DNA of 64,000 nucleotides from Larimichthys crocea. Its lineage: Eukaryota; Chordata; Actinopteri; Sciaenidae. The DNA is taken from positions 1,478,344 to 1,542,343 of the forward strand of contig NC_040033.1 in NCBI RefSeq assembly GCF_000972845.2, given 5' to 3'. How positions within the stretch are numbered: the stretch's first letter is position 1; each line of letters starts with the position of its first letter. Under the pieces are notes generated by a model, which did not search any database, had not been told where the DNA came from, and worked only from the letters and a program-made list of their open reading frames with translations. Shown here piece after piece: positions 60,664-64,000 of this stretch. The position numbers and the translations under genes were made by a program.

Positions 60664-62847
60664 GGTATACAATTGTGAACAGTAAGTACAATTTGTCAAG
60701 AAATGCACTAGTACTTGAGGATTTCAAGTTTATACGTCTAGTCCTCTACATTTAATAGCAATATTTACCTTACTAACATTTAACTGACAGCTCTGGCTAA
60801 AAGTTATTTTCCAATTATGATTTACGCACAAAGATAACTAAAATATATATGCATATTGTGCTAAAATATACACCATTAAATAAAAAAGTTCAAATTGGTT
60901 CCACCCGAACAGCTGTGACATTAAAACGCTGGACTATGTTAACATCATGAACACTACCTGTCACAATAAAATTTTTTATACAGATACCAACAGTGGTTGT
61001 ACAGCTATTGAGTAAAACAACGAGTTTTCTTCCACACTGCCTCTACGTCCAAACACTGACCCCGCTGTGGGTCAGAAACATAACTCGAAAGATATGTCAC
61101 AACCCCAACTGACATCACAGCGAGCAACTGAACACCAGCCGCTCATCTCTCTCTACTTCTTTCTGCTTCCTCCTGCAAACAAGCCCAGCTGGCAGAGCCT
61201 GGCTAACCTCCATGAGAAGTTTTCCTGAGAGAACTCACTAACCTACCCTAATTCTATCCTTTAAGATGAGCTCCCCTTACCTTAATCCCCTGTTGGGATA
61301 GCAAAGGTTTCTTTCGAAAGTTTGATCCCAAAGATTGGATCCCCAAATTTTTCCCAGAGAGGACTAAATTAAGGAGCAGACTTCCTTTTACATTTGAAAA
61401 GAAGAGATTTCGAAAAATACAGGCACGGTTCCAGCTAATGAGGGATTAGAGGTAGTACGTAATAAGTCGTGAAGTTTCAAAACAATCTTAGAACACTGGG
61501 CTTCTTTTCCCACTGAATGTGACACGGCTTGCCCCCTTTTGTGCTTTACTTATGATATATTAGTTTAACTATGACTGATACATTCGTTGTTTCGGTTGGA
61601 AGAACAATGATAAGCGCAGAGCTGCACTACAACTAACCTTTTGTAAGGTCAGATAAAATAATGAAAGAGGTTCAACCCATGACTTAATGGAATTGGCTGT
61701 ACGGCTCATGTTGGCAAGGTGCATGAATGGTGTCATTAACCCCTGCGCTCTGTCTCTCACAGTATTCTTAGCACTTGGCAGAGATATTGGCCTCACTAGT
61801 CACGTTGTTGGTTGATTTCCTTTAACGCCGTAATATACGGGGAAAGATATACAATCCATTTTTTGCTGCAATTGTGTTTTTCACAATTAGTAATGTAAGA
61901 CATTGGCGCTATTGATGTCCACCATAACGATTTGTTGCTGCTGGCACCATAACGGTACCTGGGGAAAGTGAAAAGATATTTTCACCCAGTTTTGCTTTGA
62001 ATGCTTCTAAGAAATAAGAAAAGAAACGGAGGTTACCACCTTCCTCAAGGACTGAACCCTTCACCGGGTTCATGTCATTAATTATTAATTTACTGTGACA
62101 TTTTAAGCACAGTGAACTACACAAAAGTGAACTTTTGTCTTGTACATTCCTTCTACCTCCGCCGGTGCAAAGAAATATTTCCACGTACGCAGACACAAGG
62201 TCAGTTTTCCAGCTGCAGTCCGTCGGCATTATCTGGGTATTCATCGAAGTATCTCGTTTTTTGGCACTGTAGAACAAACTAATTACATAATTAATTCAAT
62301 TATGTTGCCGCGTTAGGATGACTTTTGAAAAAGACTGCGATTCTGACACTTGTTAGAAGCTGTAATTGCACTGACACGCCTCACAATGGAGGTCAGAGAG
62401 AATTTAGATCAAATATTTGCCTGTTGCAGTACAAGTGAGTACATTCGGTGTGAAATATGAACTGACCCAGTGAGCATAACACTGTTGCTTTTGATTGCAC
62501 TCCTCTAAGTGATTTCACATATAAACTCAGCAGTTCTTTTAACCCTCATCTGACTACCAGCTGGCGTCTCAGGAAAGAAGAAATTAAAACCACCATACGA
62601 AATGTGAACTTGTTTCTTTCACAGCATTATTAGTCATGTAGCTAATGGCATCTGAAAAGATTATTATTCTTCTGTCCCCGTGCAGCTTGAAGGACCTAGA
62701 TGTGTGTATATTGTATAATAGAACCTGAACATTCAGTATGCTGTGTGAGATTTAACAAACTTTGCCTTAGGAAGAGCAGTATTTAGATTAATCGACAGAG
62801 TACACAAGTAAATCTGTACTGGTTTCTACCAGTATAGCTGACAGAAG
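60664..62847. other. Non-coding stretch in copy C
   Basis: Gap-rich repeat of 50192-52411. The 122-codon minus-strand frame at 61909-62277 exists only because of missing bases relative to B. Confidence 0.6.
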
Positions 62848-63071
62848 AGCACCCTGGTGGTTCACCTGGTAGAGGCGTGCACCCAGGTTCCAGCTGCAAA
62901 CAGTCCTATCAAAATAAGAAACAGGATGTTGATTACTCAGTTGGTGAGAATCCCCCATGTCAGTAGCGGCCCAGGGTTCGAATCCGACCTGCATGTCCCC
63001 ATGTTCCCCATCTCTGTCATGCTTCAGCTGTCTCTATAAAAAAGAGCTTGAAAAGGCCAAAATAAAGAAAA
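62848..63071 (+). mobile_element. Composite tRNA-derived SINE, copy C
   Basis: Same two-headed SINE as 52412-52646, with scattered gaps. The B box CCCAGGGTTCGAATCCGACC is intact; the A box lost a base (GATTACTCAGTTGGTGAGA). Confidence 0.75.
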
Positions 63072-64000
63072 TATTTAGATTTTAGCTATAAAATCATCCA
63101 GTATTCCGGCATATGCTTCTGCATTATGTGGCCGCAACAGAGATTGTGATGCTCAATAAATTCAGATTTGTGTAAGAAAAAGGTTTTTGGGGCGCCTGTG
63201 CATCATCTTTATCTTTGTCACGTGACAGACACCACTGATGTCATTACACGGTTTGGTACTATGTGAATTGGCTTCAAAGCCTGGCACGTTCCCAGGGGCA
63301 GAAAACAATCGTATAAAGTCAAGAACAAATTGACTGAACAAAGTCATGAGATCCAGAGCGATACAATAAAGCACCTGGGAGATAAGACAAAAAGTAAAAC
63401 CTCTGGTGCAAGTACCCCAGTTGGTATGATGAGGGTTATAGGGTTGTTATTTAGAGGACACAAATACACAAACTGTAAGTTTTTCACCCAGGCAATGAAA
63501 TGAACACATACGCCACACATTTATCATAGACAATTCAATGCAGGAAAGGAAACTGTAAAAAGAAAACGTGCCACTATCATCCAGCATTGAGCATTTCAGA
63601 GTATTATACATTAATTTATTGATGGGTCTATCTCTGTGAAGCGCTGCTCTTTTCGTGCTGACTTTACATTCAAGTCAATGTTTTGACTTTGCATTGCCAC
63701 CAGTAAGACAATGAAATAGCGCAACACTGCTATATATGAGATGTTCAGGTTAGTAAACATGAATTTTTTGACACCTCCAGTGTTGTAACACTACATGTTT
63801 TTTTTTCGACTACAGAAATCGTTTCATAGGGAACAATGTTTCCATAGCACCTCTACCTCTCGAAAACATCTGTACAGCAAAACAATCAGGCTGTGAATAG
63901 TTAAGTGATAATGTTGCGTTTATAGCCTCTGGTTAGTACTTGATTGGTTTTCACCAACATTTGCATTTAGCAGGATATGTGTTTTGATGGTACAATCGCA

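Larger units (their letters stand above)
56798..64000 (+). repeat. Duplicated module, copy C (gap-rich, runs off the window)
   Basis: Begins at TCATGGCCA, matching 38832 in A and 46209 in B, and follows B to the window end (B 53608). It is 7203 bp against 7400 bp in B, missing bases throughout, often one at a time. It contains the third BED hAT, the third 28S hAT and the second composite SINE. Every frame in it is a degraded echo of frames in A or B. Confidence 0.95.

Noticed and set aside
61909..62277. 122-codon minus-strand frame
   Set aside because: Copy B, which has fuller sequence, does not hold this frame. It is produced by missing bases in copy C and shows no domain.

Overview
This looks like nuclear, non-coding DNA from a ray-finned fish, most likely a percomorph teleost. 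It is AT-rich, no frame stays open beyond about 136 codons, and I found no multi-exon gene. The dispersed repeats are ones typical of teleosts: hAT-type miniature elements, a TTAA-flanked MITE, tRNA-derived SINEs and a LINE reverse-transcriptase 3' remnant. I identify the repeats from recalled family consensus features and have not searched them. The host gene or locus cannot be named.

Layout. Bases 1-34914 are single-copy intergenic or intronic sequence with scattered old repeats. One weak candidate for the 5' end of a small secreted-peptide gene lies at 23553-24037. From 34915 the window repeats itself. Copy A (34915-42319) ends at a run of ten Ns (42320-42329). Copy B starts again at 42330 at the base matching 34915 and runs into new sequence. 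Copy C (56798-64000) repeats the material of 46209-53608. The copies differ largely by scattered one-base gaps, with B shorter than A and C shorter than both. This fits a false duplication (unpolished long-read gap filling and/or two haplotypes placed in series) better than an old tandem duplication.

Two DNA transposons recur in each copy. The first, about 0.8 kb, has the terminal motif of a teleost hAT and a remnant N-terminal BED zinc finger of the transposase, with no catalytic domain. The second is the most interesting item in the window. It is a non-autonomous, Charlie-like hAT with 15-bp termini and an 8-bp target duplication (CTATAGAT). Its centre is a GC-rich stretch of about 275 bp that I recognise as the D2 expansion region of 28S rRNA, carrying many CpG-to-TpG/CpA changes. 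It appears to be a transposon that captured a piece of ribosomal DNA.

There is no cooperating gene set or operon here, and no CRISPR array or defence system. The main lessons concern assembly quality and transposon evolution.
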